From: Paraktedonobacter sp036384215
Lineage (GTDB): Bacteria; Chloroflexota; Ktedonobacteria; Ktedonobacterales; Ktedonobacteraceae
DNA: 12,932 bases
Reading direction: 5' to 3'
Assembly (NCBI GenBank): GCA_036384215.1
Contig: DASVMX010000329.1
Span: forward strand, 1-12,932
The position numbers and the translations under genes are program-made. This document shows, piece after piece, positions 1 to 5,538 of the stretch; within the stretch, counting starts at the first letter, position 1; every line of letters starts with the position of its first letter. The notes under the pieces are model-generated. The model saw nothing but the letters and a program-made list of their open reading frames with translations, had not been told where the DNA came from and did not search any database.

Positions 1-31
1 TTCTCTGAACTCGCCGCCTGCGGCGGCTCGC
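1..31. repeat. Left arm of a long inverted repeat (pairs with 264-294)
   Basis: This 31-base stretch is the reverse complement of 264-294 with 29 of 31 positions matching (differences at positions 6 and 25). The core is TGAACTCGCCGCCTGCGGC. The repeat may continue beyond the window's left edge. Together the arms enclose about 230 bases packed with smaller hairpins, which resembles a dispersed palindromic element (BIME- or MITE-like). No transposase gene is visible, so no mobility is claimed. Confidence 0.75.
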
Positions 32-98
32 AAAAAGAAAAAAAGGGTTTTTCGGGGACACCCCGTCGCTTTTCGTCCCCCGGACGGCTCTCGCCCCG

Positions 99-120
99 GT
101 TAAGGGCTGCCGCCCTTAAC
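99..120. repeat. Short perfect hairpin inside the left repeat region
   Basis: GTTAAGGGC (99-107) and GCCCTTAAC (112-120) form a perfect 9-bp stem with a 4-base loop TGCC. A T-run (129-134) follows 8 bases after the stem, so on the plus strand it could terminate transcription coming from left of the window. It is more loosely spaced than a classical intrinsic terminator, so terminator function is only possible. A smaller CGGGG/CCCCG hairpin lies at 53-65. Confidence 0.55.
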
Positions 121-139
121 AATCCCGCTTTTTTGCCAG

Positions 140-179
140 AACGCATAAACCCTAGTATTTTGGGTAGGGTTTATGCGTT
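140..179. repeat. 15-bp perfect inverted repeat, half of it repeated at 293-318
   Basis: AACGCATAAACCCTA (140-154) is exactly complementary to 165-179, with a 10-base loop GTATTTTGGG. The left arm plus loop (140-165) recurs in direct orientation at 293-318 with only one or two differences, where it directly abuts the right arm of the larger inverted repeat. The nested layout argues for a modular repeat family rather than a random hairpin. Confidence 0.8.
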
Positions 180-199
180 TTCGTCAAAAGCAGGGGAGT

Positions 200-243
200 G
201 CAGGGGACGGCGAGTTCCCTGCCGGAGCACGAGGTGTCCTCGT
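200..243. repeat. Two adjacent small hairpins
   Basis: GCAGGG (200-205) pairs with CCCTGC (217-222). ACGAGG (229-234) pairs with CCTCGT (238-243) across a 3-base loop. Together with the hairpins at 53-65, 99-120 and 140-179 they make the 1-318 region almost continuously foldable. No open reading frame here has a recognisable product or a ribosome-binding site. Confidence 0.45.
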
Positions 244-263
244 AACAACCGCTTTTTTTGTGA

Positions 264-318
264 GCGAGCTGCCGCAGGCGGCGAGTTCGGAGAACGCATA
301 AACCCTGGTATTTTGGGG
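264..318. repeat. Right arm of long inverted repeat fused to a direct-repeat copy
   Basis: Positions 264-294 complement 1-31 (29 of 31). Positions 293-318 repeat 140-165 in direct orientation. The two modules overlap by two bases, so the unit reads long-arm then AACGCATAAACCCT. If the element is symmetric, the bases just left of the window should carry the complement of this second module. Confidence 0.7.
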
Positions 319-326
319 AAAATGTA

Positions 327-355
327 TTGACGATTCGCAAACTCTGGCGTACACT
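327..355 (+). promoter_or_regulatory. Candidate sigma70-type promoter upstream of the MFS gene
   Basis: TTGACG (327-332, five of six consensus) is followed after exactly 17 bases by TACACT (350-355, four of six). Transcription would begin near 362, giving a leader of about 345 bases before the transporter start at 708. It lies just after the palindromic repeat region. A TATG(N6)CATA dyad at 361-374 sits at the predicted start point and could be an operator, but this is weak. Confidence 0.4.
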
Positions 356-707
356 TGGGATATGCGTATACATAGCACACCAATTCAATTGAGTAGTTGC
401 GGCAGGCAAAATTGCTGCATCCTCATGGTAGAGTACATCCCCATGGCTGCGCTGGCCGCGTAGGCGTTCACGCCGGGCCTACGCGGCAGGAACAGGCGCG
501 CTGATGATACTGCTTGCTCAGACGAGTGAGCAGCACAATTCGTTGCTTGAGCATCATTCCGCTTTTCCTCTTGCTTCACTTTTACCCGAACGTGTTCGCC
601 AGGCGGGCACGTCCTTCTGTGTTTCCTTGCTTATACCTTTCTGATGCGATGTGCCCGTTACTCGCGGCTCTACTCGTTGTTTTTCAGAATGGATGGGAGC
701 AATTGTT
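356..707 (+). other. Gene-free leader region of the MFS gene with an 11-bp hairpin
   Basis: I see no gene in this stretch. It contains a hairpin: GCCGCGTAGGC (455-465) pairs perfectly with 477-487 across an 11-base loop. A second, bulged stem-loop is built on TGCTCA (515-520) and TGAGCA (527-532). A pyrimidine-rich stretch follows at about 550-590. No known riboswitch core was recognised. In-frame ATGs at 651 and 693 precede the chosen transporter start but lack a suitable ribosome-binding site. Confidence 0.4.
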
Positions 708-2000
708 ATGACACAGACTCACGATCAATCGTCCGGGGACGTGGTCAGCGCTGGTAGCCTGCCGGTTGTGGCGGAGCGGGCGCGAGCGTATCCGCCTCTC
801 TGGCGCAACCGGGACTATATGCTGCTCTGGTGCGGGCAGCTCGTTTCCTCGACTGGCTCTCAGATCTCACTGCTGGCTTTCCCGCTGCTGGTGCTGGCCG
901 TGACGGGTTCACCAGCCCAGGCGGGCATTGTCGGCGCGTTGCGCGGCCTGCCCTTCGCTCTACTTTGCCTGCCCGCGGGCGCGCTGGTGGACCGCTGGGA
1001 CCGCAAGAAGGTAATGCTGATCTGCGATAGCGGGCGCGCGCTTGCCCTGGCCAGTATTCCGCTGGCGCTCTGGCTGGGAAATCTGAGCTTTCTCCAGCTC
1101 TGCCTGGTCGCGCTGACCGAAGGAACATTGATGACCTTCTTTTCAATCGCCGAGATGACCTGTCTGCCGCACGTGGTACCACGTGAGCAGCTTCCGTCGG
1201 CGACCGCGCAGAACCAGGCCATCGACTCTACCTCGTGGACGCTGGGGCCGTTCCTGGGTGGTCTGCTCTACGGTGTGGGCCGTCTGGTGCCCTTTTTGCT
1301 GACCTCCATCACCTTTGGCTGCTCCGTGGTCAGCCTGCTCTTCATGCGCGCGCGCTTCCAGGGCGAACGCGAGCAGGTTCAGCGCCACATCTGGCGCGAG
1401 ATCGGCGAGGGACTTGTCTGGATCTGGCGCGACGCCCTGCTGCGCTTCCTGGCCGTGCTCACCTTTTGCCTGGTTATGCCCTCGATTGGCTTTACCCTGA
1501 TTTTGATTTCGCTCGCGCAGAACGAGCATGCCTCTCCGCTGGCCGTTGGCATCCTCATCGGCGGTGGCGGCATCGGCAGCATCCTGGGCGCTCTGCTCAC
1601 CCAGACTTTGCAAAGGCGTTTCACCTTTGGCCAGTTGACCATTGCCTCGGCCTGGGTCTGGGCAGGCTCCTGGCTGGGCCTGGCCATCGCGCCCAATATT
1701 GTCGTGCTGGGCATCACCAACGCCATCAGCTTTATCATCGTGCCCATCTTCCTGTCGGTGCAGTTCAGCTACCGCCTGCTCGCCGTTCCCGATCATCTCC
1801 AGGGCCGCGTGCAGAGCGTCTACCGCCTGCTCTCCTACGGCAGTCAGCCCGTAGGCATGGCCCTCACTGGCCTGCTGATCCAGGGTATCGGCCCGGTCTG
1901 GACCGTCATCGTCCTCTTCGTCCCGCAGGGCATCATCGCCTTATTCGCCACCCTCTATCGCCCGCTCAGGGCCGCGCCCCTGCTGAGCGAACTGGCGTAG
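708..2000 (+). CDS. MFS transporter, MefA/EntS-like efflux permease
   Basis: This is a 430-residue major facilitator superfamily membrane protein, the usual length for a 12-helix drug or siderophore exporter. After a hydrophilic N-terminus of about 30 residues, WRNRDYMLLWCGQ leads into helix 1. Motif A appears as GALVDRWDRKK at residues 91-101, the loop between helices 2 and 3. Regularly spaced hydrophobic segments follow to the C-terminus. The style matches the MFS_3 group (macrolide efflux MefA, enterobactin exporter EntS), so proton-driven export of a small molecule is likely, but the substrate cannot be read from sequence. I chose ATG 708 because GGGAG (695-699) lies 8 bases upstream; an in-frame start at 651 would add 19 poorly conserved-looking residues. 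The gene stands alone, ends in TAG, and a huge hairpin starts six bases later. Confidence 0.9.
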   Translation: MTQTHDQSSGDVVSAGSLPVVAERARAYPPLWRNRDYMLLWCGQLVSSTGSQISLLAFPLLVLAVTGSPAQAGIVGALRGLPFALLCLPAGALVDRWDRKKVMLICDSGRALALASIPLALWLGNLSFLQLCLVALTEGTLMTFFSIAEMTCLPHVVPREQLPSATAQNQAIDSTSWTLGPFLGGLLYGVGRLVPFLLTSITFGCSVVSLLFMRARFQGEREQVQRHIWREIGEGLVWIWRDALLRFLAVLTFCLVMPSIGFTLILISLAQNEHASPLAVGILIGGGGIGSILGALLTQTLQRRFTFGQLTIASAWVWAGSWLGLAIAPNIVVLGITNAISFIIVPIFLSVQFSYRLLAVPDHLQGRVQSVYRLLSYGSQPVGMALTGLLIQGIGPVWTVIVLFVPQGIIALFATLYRPLRAAPLLSELA

Positions 2001-2005
2001 GAATA

Positions 2006-2086
2006 GAAGAATCACCACGCAGGCAAGCTGCCCTCAAAAAAATCTGAGATTTTTTTGAGGGCAGTTTGCCTGCGTGGTGATTCTTC
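2006..2086. terminator. 39-bp near-perfect hairpin between convergent genes
   Basis: Positions 2006-2044 are complementary to 2048-2086 with a 3-base loop TGA and a single G-T wobble (2026/2066). The stem is far longer than a normal intrinsic terminator. Its A7/T7 tract (2036-2042 and 2050-2056) is next to the loop rather than after the stem, and no T-run follows on either side. It starts just after the MFS stop and ends 23 bases before the stop of the convergent small gene, so it may block readthrough in both directions. It may equally be a dispersed palindromic repeat. Confidence 0.7.
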
Positions 2087-2108
2087 ATCGTTTACATGTT
2101 CTAAACGA

Positions 2109-2414
2109 TTATGTGTGCATCAAGACCTGCTCAGTTTCATAGCGGGCTGTTTCCCAATCGAGCACATCCGCCAGCTCGCGCCGCAATTCCTCTAATGCCG
2201 CCTCGCGTGCCTCTGGCGTGGGAATCATCGAGCCGCGCCAGATTAACAAAATGTGTATCTCATCGGGGCGCTGATCGCTGCGCGAAACAAAGCGCGCGGC
2301 GGTACCAGGAAAAATGTAGCCTCCACTGGCACGTATCTTTTCCAGGCGCTTCTCTAATGCCTGTATCACGTTTGGACGCAATTGAACCACTATTTGGAGC
2401 AAGACTTTTCTCAT
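2109..2414 (-). CDS. Small hypothetical protein, 101 residues
   Basis: I do not recognise a family. The protein is hydrophilic and charged, with no signal peptide or membrane segment. An N-terminal strand-like stretch (MRKVLLQIVVQLRP) is followed by an Arg/Lys/Glu-rich helix, a middle region with SRSDQRPDEIHILLIWRG, and a long Glu/Arg helix near residues 67-94, so a small alpha/beta fold is plausible. The start is the ATG at 2412-2414. The frame is open to 2525, but the extra N-terminus would be encoded by one arm of the palindrome at 2488-2544 and looks non-biological. No strong ribosome-binding site is visible, which lowers confidence. It converges with the MFS gene. Confidence 0.55.
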   Translation of the reverse strand: MRKVLLQIVVQLRPNVIQALEKRLEKIRASGGYIFPGTAARFVSRSDQRPDEIHILLIWRGSMIPTPEAREAALEELRRELADVLDWETARYETEQVLMHT

Positions 2415-2487
2415 TGACAGAAAACGCTTGTCAAAGAGGGCATTAAAACTGTGAATGTAGCTTTGCGCCTGCGGCGCAGCCACGAGG

Positions 2488-2544
2488 GGTATGATGTTGG
2501 GGTGACGCGTGGGCCACGCCCACACGTCACCCCAACATCATACC
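2488..2544. repeat. 27-bp palindrome with one mismatch
   Basis: GGTATGATGTTGGGGTGACG (2488-2507) is exactly complementary to 2525-2544. After one C/A mismatch the stem continues for six more pairs (2509-2514 with 2518-2523), leaving a 3-base loop. It lies 73 bases upstream of the small minus-strand gene and about 130 bases upstream of the tRNA promoter. No T-run is attached, so it does not look like an intrinsic terminator. The remaining spacer (2545-2677) holds only a minor GTCTCC/GGAGAC hairpin at 2581-2595. Confidence 0.8.
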
Positions 2545-2677
2545 TGCGTGAGTCCAGAGGGAGCAGCCCCTGCGCCTGTTGTCTCCCCCGGAGACGGCGG
2601 CTTCTGGCGGCGCAGCCGTGTTCGGATGCCAGGAAAGGGACTCTTTTGAGAAACCCTGATCGGCATATCCGGTGTGA

Positions 2678-2706
2678 TTGACAGAGATGATATAATTTTT
2701 TATAAT
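2678..2706 (+). promoter_or_regulatory. Exact-consensus sigma70 promoter of tRNA-Arg
   Basis: TTGACA (2678-2683) and TATAAT (2701-2706) match consensus at all twelve positions with the optimal 17-base spacer. A second TATAAT lies inside the spacer at 2691-2696 but is too close to the -35 box to be used with it. Transcription should start near 2713, about three bases before the mature tRNA end at 2716, so the precursor would have almost no 5' leader. Confidence 0.9.
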
Positions 2707-2715
2707 ATATGCCGA

Positions 2716-2789
2716 GCACCCATAGCTCAGCGGATAGAGCACTAGTCTTCGGAACTAGGTTGTCGGCGGTTCGAATCCGTCTGGGTGCA
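2716..2789 (+). tRNA. tRNA-Arg (anticodon TCG)
   Basis: The full cloverleaf can be folded. The acceptor stem GCACCCA (2716-2722) pairs with TGGGTGC (2782-2788). The D stem is GCTC/GAGC (2725-2728, 2737-2740). The anticodon stem CTAGT/ACTAG (2742-2746, 2754-2758) has loop CTTCGGA, and the T stem-loop is 2765-2781 with TTCGAAT. The anticodon TCG (2749-2751 when counted as T34 C35 G36) reads CGA and, with wobble, other CGN arginine codons. The D-loop A following GG fits the A20 arginine identity element. The discriminator base is A2789. CCA is not encoded and must be added enzymatically. A run of seven T (2795-2801) follows closely. Confidence 0.95.
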
Positions 2790-2832
2790 TCTTGTTTTTT
2801 TGCAAAATATCCTGGCGTTCACCAGCATTTAT

Positions 2833-2876
2833 AGAGAAAGAGCCCCACCGGATTTTCCAGGTGGGGCTCTTTCTCT
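2833..2876. terminator. Strong bidirectional intrinsic terminator
   Basis: AGAGAAAGAGCCCCACC (2833-2849) is perfectly complementary to 2860-2876, a 17-bp stem with a 10-base loop. The stem has a GC-rich top and a purine-rich/pyrimidine-rich base, so the outgoing strand is U-rich in both directions. It separates the plus-strand tRNA from the minus-strand lipoprotein gene that ends at 2898 and can terminate both. Confidence 0.88.
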
Positions 2877-2897
2877 TGTATTGGATAGATGTGCTTG

Positions 2898-3482
2898 TTA
2901 TGACTGTCCGTCGCTGCTGCTGGAGCTTTTGGCGGTGCTGGGCATCTGATTGTAGATGTCGAGCCAGTTAGTGGCGATCTCTATCTGGGCTTGCTGGAGG
3001 GAGATGGCGCCGGAGCAGACCTGGTCGTGCAGGTAGTTTTCGACTTTGTCTTTTTCATGGAAGCCGGGTTTGGGGCTGGCGGCTTCGGGCCAGAGGTTGG
3101 AGATGTCGTTGGAGCCGCCCAGTTCGAGGCTGACGAGGTGGTCTACTTCGTACTGGCCCGCGGTGTGGCTGGCGATGCCATACGATGAGTAGGCTTTGTT
3201 TTTGACGCTGGTGGGGACGTTGCGCACGGATGACGCGTAGCCCGATTTACAGATCTGATCTTTGGTGGCGTTGGGGAGTATGTCGCCCGGCGTACACTGC
3301 TGATCTTGCAGGGCGCCGTTAACGACGCAGCCCGATGTTTTTGCCTGCGCACCCCAATGAGGAGCCGAGGTGGACACGCCTCTGCTTGGGGTCGGTGTGG
3401 TGCCGATGTTTATGTTGACGCTGGAACATCCACTGAGTAAAAGGCAGAACAGAACTGCCAGGAGATAAAGGTGTTTTTTCAT
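2898..3482 (-). CDS. Lipoprotein with HNH-like nuclease motif
   Basis: This 194-residue protein begins with MKKHLYLLAVLFCLLLSGC, a classic lipoprotein signal with lipobox LSGC and acylation at Cys19, so it should be anchored outside the membrane. A Ser/Thr/Pro-rich linker follows. The folded part carries YEVDHLVSLELGGSND then NLWPE (Asp114-His115, Asn129-Trp131) and HEKDKVE at 142-148. This is the pattern of predicted HNH/beta-beta-alpha-metal nucleases (DH...N...H/K), and Asp114, His115, Asn129 and His142 are candidate active-site residues. Cysteines 52, 63, 78 and 156 could form disulfides, consistent with export. The tail is Ser-rich. ATG 3482 has GGGAGG six bases upstream. An extracellular nutrient or defence nuclease is plausible; activity is inferred from motif only. 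Confidence 0.85.
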   Translation of the reverse strand: MKKHLYLLAVLFCLLLSGCSSVNINIGTTPTPSRGVSTSAPHWGAQAKTSGCVVNGALQDQQCTPGDILPNATKDQICKSGYASSVRNVPTSVKNKAYSSYGIASHTAGQYEVDHLVSLELGGSNDISNLWPEAASPKPGFHEKDKVENYLHDQVCSGAISLQQAQIEIATNWLDIYNQMPSTAKSSSSSDGQS

Positions 3483-3537
3483 AGAGCGCCTCCCAGGCTG
3501 GTCATTCCTGATGTTTCAGGTTCAGGTATGTCACATA

Positions 3538-3637
3538 TCCGCTCACAACACGCCTTTCTGGCCAATAAAAAGACGCCAGCGGTTGTGCCCGGCTTTTTCT
3601 CGACGAGGCCGGTACTATACAAACGGATGTGAGCGGA
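3538..3637. repeat. Widely spaced 10-bp inverted repeat upstream of the lipoprotein gene
   Basis: TCCGCTCACA (3538-3547) is the exact complement of TGTGAGCGGA (3628-3637), with 80 bases between. The flanking ATAT bases partly extend the match. Such paired half-sites resemble a looping operator. The region lies between the YwqG gene and the lipoprotein start. No good -35/-10 pair was found on the minus strand. Confidence 0.4.
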
Positions 3638-3667
3638 AATATGTATCAGCAAGGGAGACCGCGCTGC

Positions 3668-4519
3668 TTATTCGGATTGTAAGACCAGCCAGCCGTTGTC
3701 GAAGCGCCGCGCTCGCAGGTCGGCTCGCCTGATCCAGTAGTAGACCATGCCGTTGTCGGCCCAGCGCATTTTCGCGGAGGCCTCGCTGTCGATCTGGAGC
3801 AGGAGCTGCCAGTCAGAGACGCCGGCCAGCAGTCTGGCCGCGCGGGGATCGTTGATATCGGTAACTCCATTGGAGATCAACTGACATTGTTCGCGCATGT
3901 CATCTTGAATGGTGTCGGGATAGCCGAGCAAGCGGTGGTGCGGTAGGGCGCGCTCTTCAGGGGGATGTAGCGCCTCTAAGACGTTTTCATAGGCCTGTTG
4001 TTCGTCCTCGCTCCAATCGAAATTGGGAATCTCCAGTTCTGGCTGGATGGCCAGCGTGAGTTCGTTATTGGGGGTAAGCGCGCAGGCAGGAAAGAGGCTG
4101 GCGGCGGGTAGTCCCACTGGTGTGGGCAGACGCTGGAGACGGGGATTGGGGTCGGCCTTGAAGAAAATGCTCCAGCCCGCCTGGTCCGCGGGTTGCTCGC
4201 CAAAGGTCTGCTGGGTAGCATCGTAGAAAAACCAGAGCATCCCGTGCGGAGGCAGAAGTTTTTCGTGGTCAAATTGCTGGACATCCGCCAGGCGAATCTG
4301 CGCGAGGAAAGACTGTGGCTTTCCCTTGAATGCTGGCCAGGACAAGTCCTCCGGCAGGTCGGGGTGCCCGCCAATTTTCGAGGCGCCAATGCCCAACTTG
4401 CTCTCATCGATGGGCACAGCTGACAGGCGAATAGAATTGCGTACAAGCTGATTGATGGCCGGGATGCGCGCTTTCAGGCCCGCTTTGAGAAACGCTTGCT
4501 CGATATTCGATCTCTGCAT
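3668..4519 (-). CDS. YwqG-family protein (DUF1963)
   Basis: This 283-residue protein matches the YwqG/DUF1963 family by its ordered signatures: SKIGGHPDLPEDLSWP near residue 47, FLAQIRLADV about 20 residues later, the segment ALPHHRLLGYPDTIQ in the middle, and a C-terminal WQLLLQIDSEA, MRWADNGMVYYWI and DLRARRFDNGW. It has no signal peptide or membrane helix, so it is probably cytosolic. The family's biochemical role is not established; a beta-rich fold is known for YwqG. I chose ATG 4519 because AAGAGG lies five bases upstream; the frame also has a GTG at 4546 that would add nine residues. It appears monocistronic, separated by 121 bases from the fluoride-channel operon and by 185 bases from the next gene. 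Confidence 0.9.
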   Translation of the reverse strand: MQRSNIEQAFLKAGLKARIPAINQLVRNSIRLSAVPIDESKLGIGASKIGGHPDLPEDLSWPAFKGKPQSFLAQIRLADVQQFDHEKLLPPHGMLWFFYDATQQTFGEQPADQAGWSIFFKADPNPRLQRLPTPVGLPAASLFPACALTPNNELTLAIQPELEIPNFDWSEDEQQAYENVLEALHPPEERALPHHRLLGYPDTIQDDMREQCQLISNGVTDINDPRAARLLAGVSDWQLLLQIDSEASAKMRWADNGMVYYWIRRADLRARRFDNGWLVLQSE

Positions 4520-4544
4520 AAAAACCTCTTCTTTCCCACATATC

Positions 4545-4573
4545 ACTCTAGAGCCATGATAACAGTTTCACAA
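4545..4573 (-). promoter_or_regulatory. Candidate promoter for the YwqG gene
   Basis: On the minus strand TTGTGA (4568-4573) is followed after 17 bases by TAGAGT (4545-4550), each four of six to consensus. Transcription would begin near 4538, about 19 bases before ATG 4519. This would place the GTG at 4546 upstream of the transcript, which fits the shorter start. No convincing terminator for the preceding channel gene is visible in 4574-4640. Confidence 0.35.
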
Positions 4574-4640
4574 AAACATTACCTATCATCTGACCTTTCA
4601 ATCGTGTGAGAGGCAACTTTTTCCGCACCAATGCCTGGAT

Positions 4641-5141
4641 TTATCTATGACGCGACTCGGCTTCATCAACCAGGGAGATCTCTTCTGCTTTGGCCAGTGC
4701 CGAAGTGATGGCTGGCGCGGTATGAGAACGGCGCAAGAGCGCGATCAGGCGCAGTCCCAGCCAGTCGCCGAGCAGGACCGCGCCCAGTCCACCCAGCAGG
4801 CTCACGACGAGATAGAGTAGCGCTGGCAGAAGCTGGCCTTTGCTCAGCAGGAGCAGATCGCCGAGAGCCAGGCTGCTGAAAGTGGTATACGCACCCATAA
4901 AGCCGGTATTAATCAGGAGGCGTCGCGTCGGGCCAATCAGCAAGGCTTTGTCCGCCAGGGTGCTGATCAAGGCCAGCAGGAGCGCGCCAGAGAGGTTAAT
5001 GGCCAGAATATCATAGGGCCAGCTTTTACCCAACCAGCCCTGGATGCTCAGGCTCAAACTATAGCGGACCAGGGTACCCATGAAACCGCCGCAGCAAACT
5101 GCCAGGATGCCACGTCTCAGCGAAAGCGTCTGTCCCGCCAT
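4641..5141 (-). CDS. crcB: CrcB/Fluc fluoride channel, second subunit
   Basis: This 166-residue, four-helix membrane protein belongs to the CrcB/Fluc fluoride exporter family, which lowers cytoplasmic fluoride through dimeric, antiparallel channels. Visible signatures are GGFMGTLVRY (residues 18-27, Arg26), the INLSG pore segment with Asn49, and GFMGAYTTFSS (80-90) holding the TTFS motif with Phe88. It carries a C-terminal hydrophilic extension of about 30 residues beyond the last helix, longer than most family members. ATG 5141 overlaps the stop of the upstream channel gene by one base (TAATG), implying translational coupling. The frame could extend to 5264 but that part would lie inside the neighbour. 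The pair likely forms a heterodimer, as known for paired Fluc genes. Confidence 0.92.
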   Translation of the reverse strand: MAGQTLSLRRGILAVCCGGFMGTLVRYSLSLSIQGWLGKSWPYDILAINLSGALLLALISTLADKALLIGPTRRLLINTGFMGAYTTFSSLALGDLLLLSKGQLLPALLYLVVSLLGGLGAVLLGDWLGLRLIALLRRSHTAPAITSALAKAEEISLVDEAESRHR

Positions 5142-5527
5142 TAAAATAACCCTCCCAGCGCCAGGCCAAGCGCGGCGGCCAGCAGACCAGGCACAAAATT
5201 CCCTGCCAGGTAAAGCGCGCTCAGGCGCGTGTCGCCGCTCCTGATTAATTGCACACCTTCCCAACTCATCGTACTGAACGTCGTATAGCCTCCCAGAAAG
5301 CCCGTTGCCGCGATCAACTGTATCTGCGCATTGATCACCTTCTGACTCGTCAATCCAAACAGCAGGCCAATCAGAAAAGCCCCGCTCACATTAATAATCA
5401 ATGTTGCCCATGGAAAAATGCCCCGCGCACGCTGGCTAATCAGCCGCCCCAGCAGATAACGTGCCAGCGCCCCAGCGGCCCCCGCCAGCCCGAGCAGGCC
5501 CGTTGCAAAAAAAGTTGCTAAAGTCAT
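5141..5527 (-). CDS. crcB: CrcB/Fluc fluoride channel, first subunit
   Basis: This 128-residue protein is the canonical size for CrcB/Fluc. It has four hydrophobic helices. Visible motifs are GAAGALARYLLGR (Arg23) near the N-terminus, LIINVSGAFLIG with Asn46 in helix 2, and GFLGGYTTFST (76-86) with the TTFS motif and the conserved phenylalanine (Phe84) of the fluoride path. It differs strongly from its partner encoded immediately downstream, as expected for heterodimeric pairs with opposite membrane orientation. ATG 5527 lies 11 bases after the Fur-family stop; no strong ribosome-binding site is seen, so it may depend on coupling. Usually such genes follow a fluoride riboswitch; none is recognisable here. 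Confidence 0.93.
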   Translation of the reverse strand: MTLATFFATGLLGLAGAAGALARYLLGRLISQRARGIFPWATLIINVSGAFLIGLLFGLTSQKVINAQIQLIAATGFLGGYTTFSTMSWEGVQLIRSGDTRLSALYLAGNFVPGLLAAALGLALGGLF

Positions 5528-5538
5528 AAGTACTTTTT

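Noticed and set aside
1..318. CRISPR array
   Set aside because: The repeats are few, unequally spaced and in mixed orientation, with no regular repeat-spacer pattern and no cas genes.
133..409. Small overlapping open frames on both strands in the left repeat region
   Set aside because: They run through inverted repeats, lack ribosome sites and give no recognisable protein.
1143..1796. Long minus-strand open frame inside the MFS gene
   Set aside because: It is the antisense shadow of a GC-rich membrane-protein gene, with a low-complexity Gln/Asp/Gly-rich translation.
2716..2789. tRNA-Arg as an integration site for a mobile element
   Set aside because: No duplicated tRNA 3' end, integrase or phage gene is visible in the window.
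3589..3612. Terminator for the YwqG gene
   Set aside because: Only a 5-bp CCGGC/GCCGG stem is possible, and the T-run lies inside the loop on the wrong strand.
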